A stretch of 24,072 nt of DNA from a virus. A program made the translations under genes and the position numbers. Shown one piece after another: positions 23,844 to 24,072 of this stretch (the first letter of the stretch is position 1; each line of letters starts with the position of its first letter). The notes beneath the pieces were generated by a model. The model ran no database searches and was not told the origin of the DNA. It saw nothing but the letters and a program-made list of their open reading frames with translations. Where the stretch lies: positions 1-24,072 of IMG/VR virus record IMGVR_UViG_3300006789_000158. One strand, 5' to 3'.

Positions 23844-24072
23844 TTAAGTAATTTGAAAAGCATTATATACTGTACCTGGAGTAGTACCTGCTATTGCTTT
23901 TCTCAATTCTTCTTCCTCTTCAGGAGTTAATTCTTCACCTTTTTTCTGTTTTTCTTCAATACCTTTTAATAATTGTTCTTCATAATAAAGTTGACTATTA
24001 TATTCTGCTGCATCTGTACCATCACCTAAATTCATTGTTGAATCTCCAACATCAACTGTTCCCTGTGGTAGA
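23844..24072 (-). CDS. Unidentified phage protein, 5' end beyond the right edge
   Basis: The frame stays open to the right edge, so the gene is truncated here. An internal ATG at 24033-24035 could serve as a start (63 aa), but no SD is evident in the bases before it and the same frame continues upstream as LPQGTVDVGDST, so an extended N-terminus is more likely. The visible end is highly charged and helical (EEQLLKGIEEKQKK, LTPEEEEELRKAIAG) and finishes VYNAFQIT. It is the first visible member of the baseplate operon on this side. No family recognised. Confidence 0.45.
   Translation of the reverse strand, partial: LPQGTVDVGDSTMNLGDGTDAAEYNSQLYYEEQLLKGIEEKQKKGEELTPEEEEELRKAIAGTTPGTVYNAFQIT

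Noticed and set aside
1-24072. tRNA genes, CRISPR arrays, insertion sequences, attachment sites
   Set aside because: No cloverleaf-like GC-paired segments, regularly spaced repeats, transposase motifs or integrase were recognised; coding density is nearly complete.

Overview
The window is a block of a tailed-phage genome, most like a distant T4-type contractile-tailed phage (myovirus) of an AT-rich, probably marine, bacterial host. The pointers are baseplate genes of the gp25 and gp6 (J-like) families in T4 order, a T4-type recombination pair (gp47/gp46, here one chain), a DnaG/gp61-type primase, a perfect T4-type late promoter sequence (TATAAATA), strong A+T bias, and Ser/Gly-rich structural proteins of the kind common in uncultured marine myophages. 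The host and the exact lineage are inferences. No host genes, tRNAs, CRISPR arrays, insertion sequences or integrase were seen.

Layout, in the direction of transcription (right to left). 24072-11622 is a nearly gapless minus-strand structural operon: an open-ended gene at the right edge, a small conserved-looking protein, gp25 baseplate wedge, gp6 split into two genes, a DNRLRE-like structural protein, a coiled-coil plus Ig-like protein, a 204-aa and an 83-aa protein separated by one in-frame stop, a 1151-aa gp7/gpI-like protein carrying a LamG-like domain, a 210-aa tail-associated protein, and two paralogous 341- and 326-aa structural proteins. Many genes overlap as TAATG or leave only a few bases. 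11629-6788 continues on the same strand into a HExxH zinc-metalloprotease-like protein, a PD-(D/E)xK Holliday-junction-resolvase-like nuclease, a primase whose zinc ligands are mostly lost, and a 1055-aa Mre11-Rad50 type nuclease-ATPase fusion.

6810-6551 is a control region. A 58-aa ribbon-helix-helix DNA-binding protein is the only plus-strand gene. It is divergent from the last gene and convergent with the nuclease gene, which it overlaps by 23 bases. The 83-bp divergent spacer holds a perfect 10-bp inverted repeat and a TATAAATA late promoter facing left. 6550-1 is one uninterrupted reading frame of at least 2183 codons, open at the left edge. It encodes a giant modular tail-fibre or adhesin-like protein with PKD/Ig domains, a carbohydrate-binding-like jelly-roll, a Gly-rich linker with an adjacent His-x-His-x-His motif, and IGG-type repeats near the visible end.

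Together the window supplies the baseplate wedge and its peripheral proteins, the host-contact protein, and replication/recombination functions. The points most worth attention are the putative repressor/operator/late-promoter module in front of the giant adhesin, the split gp6, the in-frame stop separating two structural ORFs, the fused Mre11-Rad50 protein, the Cys-depleted primase zinc domain, and two GC-rich patches in otherwise AT-rich genes. All functional calls come from reading translations by eye; no database search was run.
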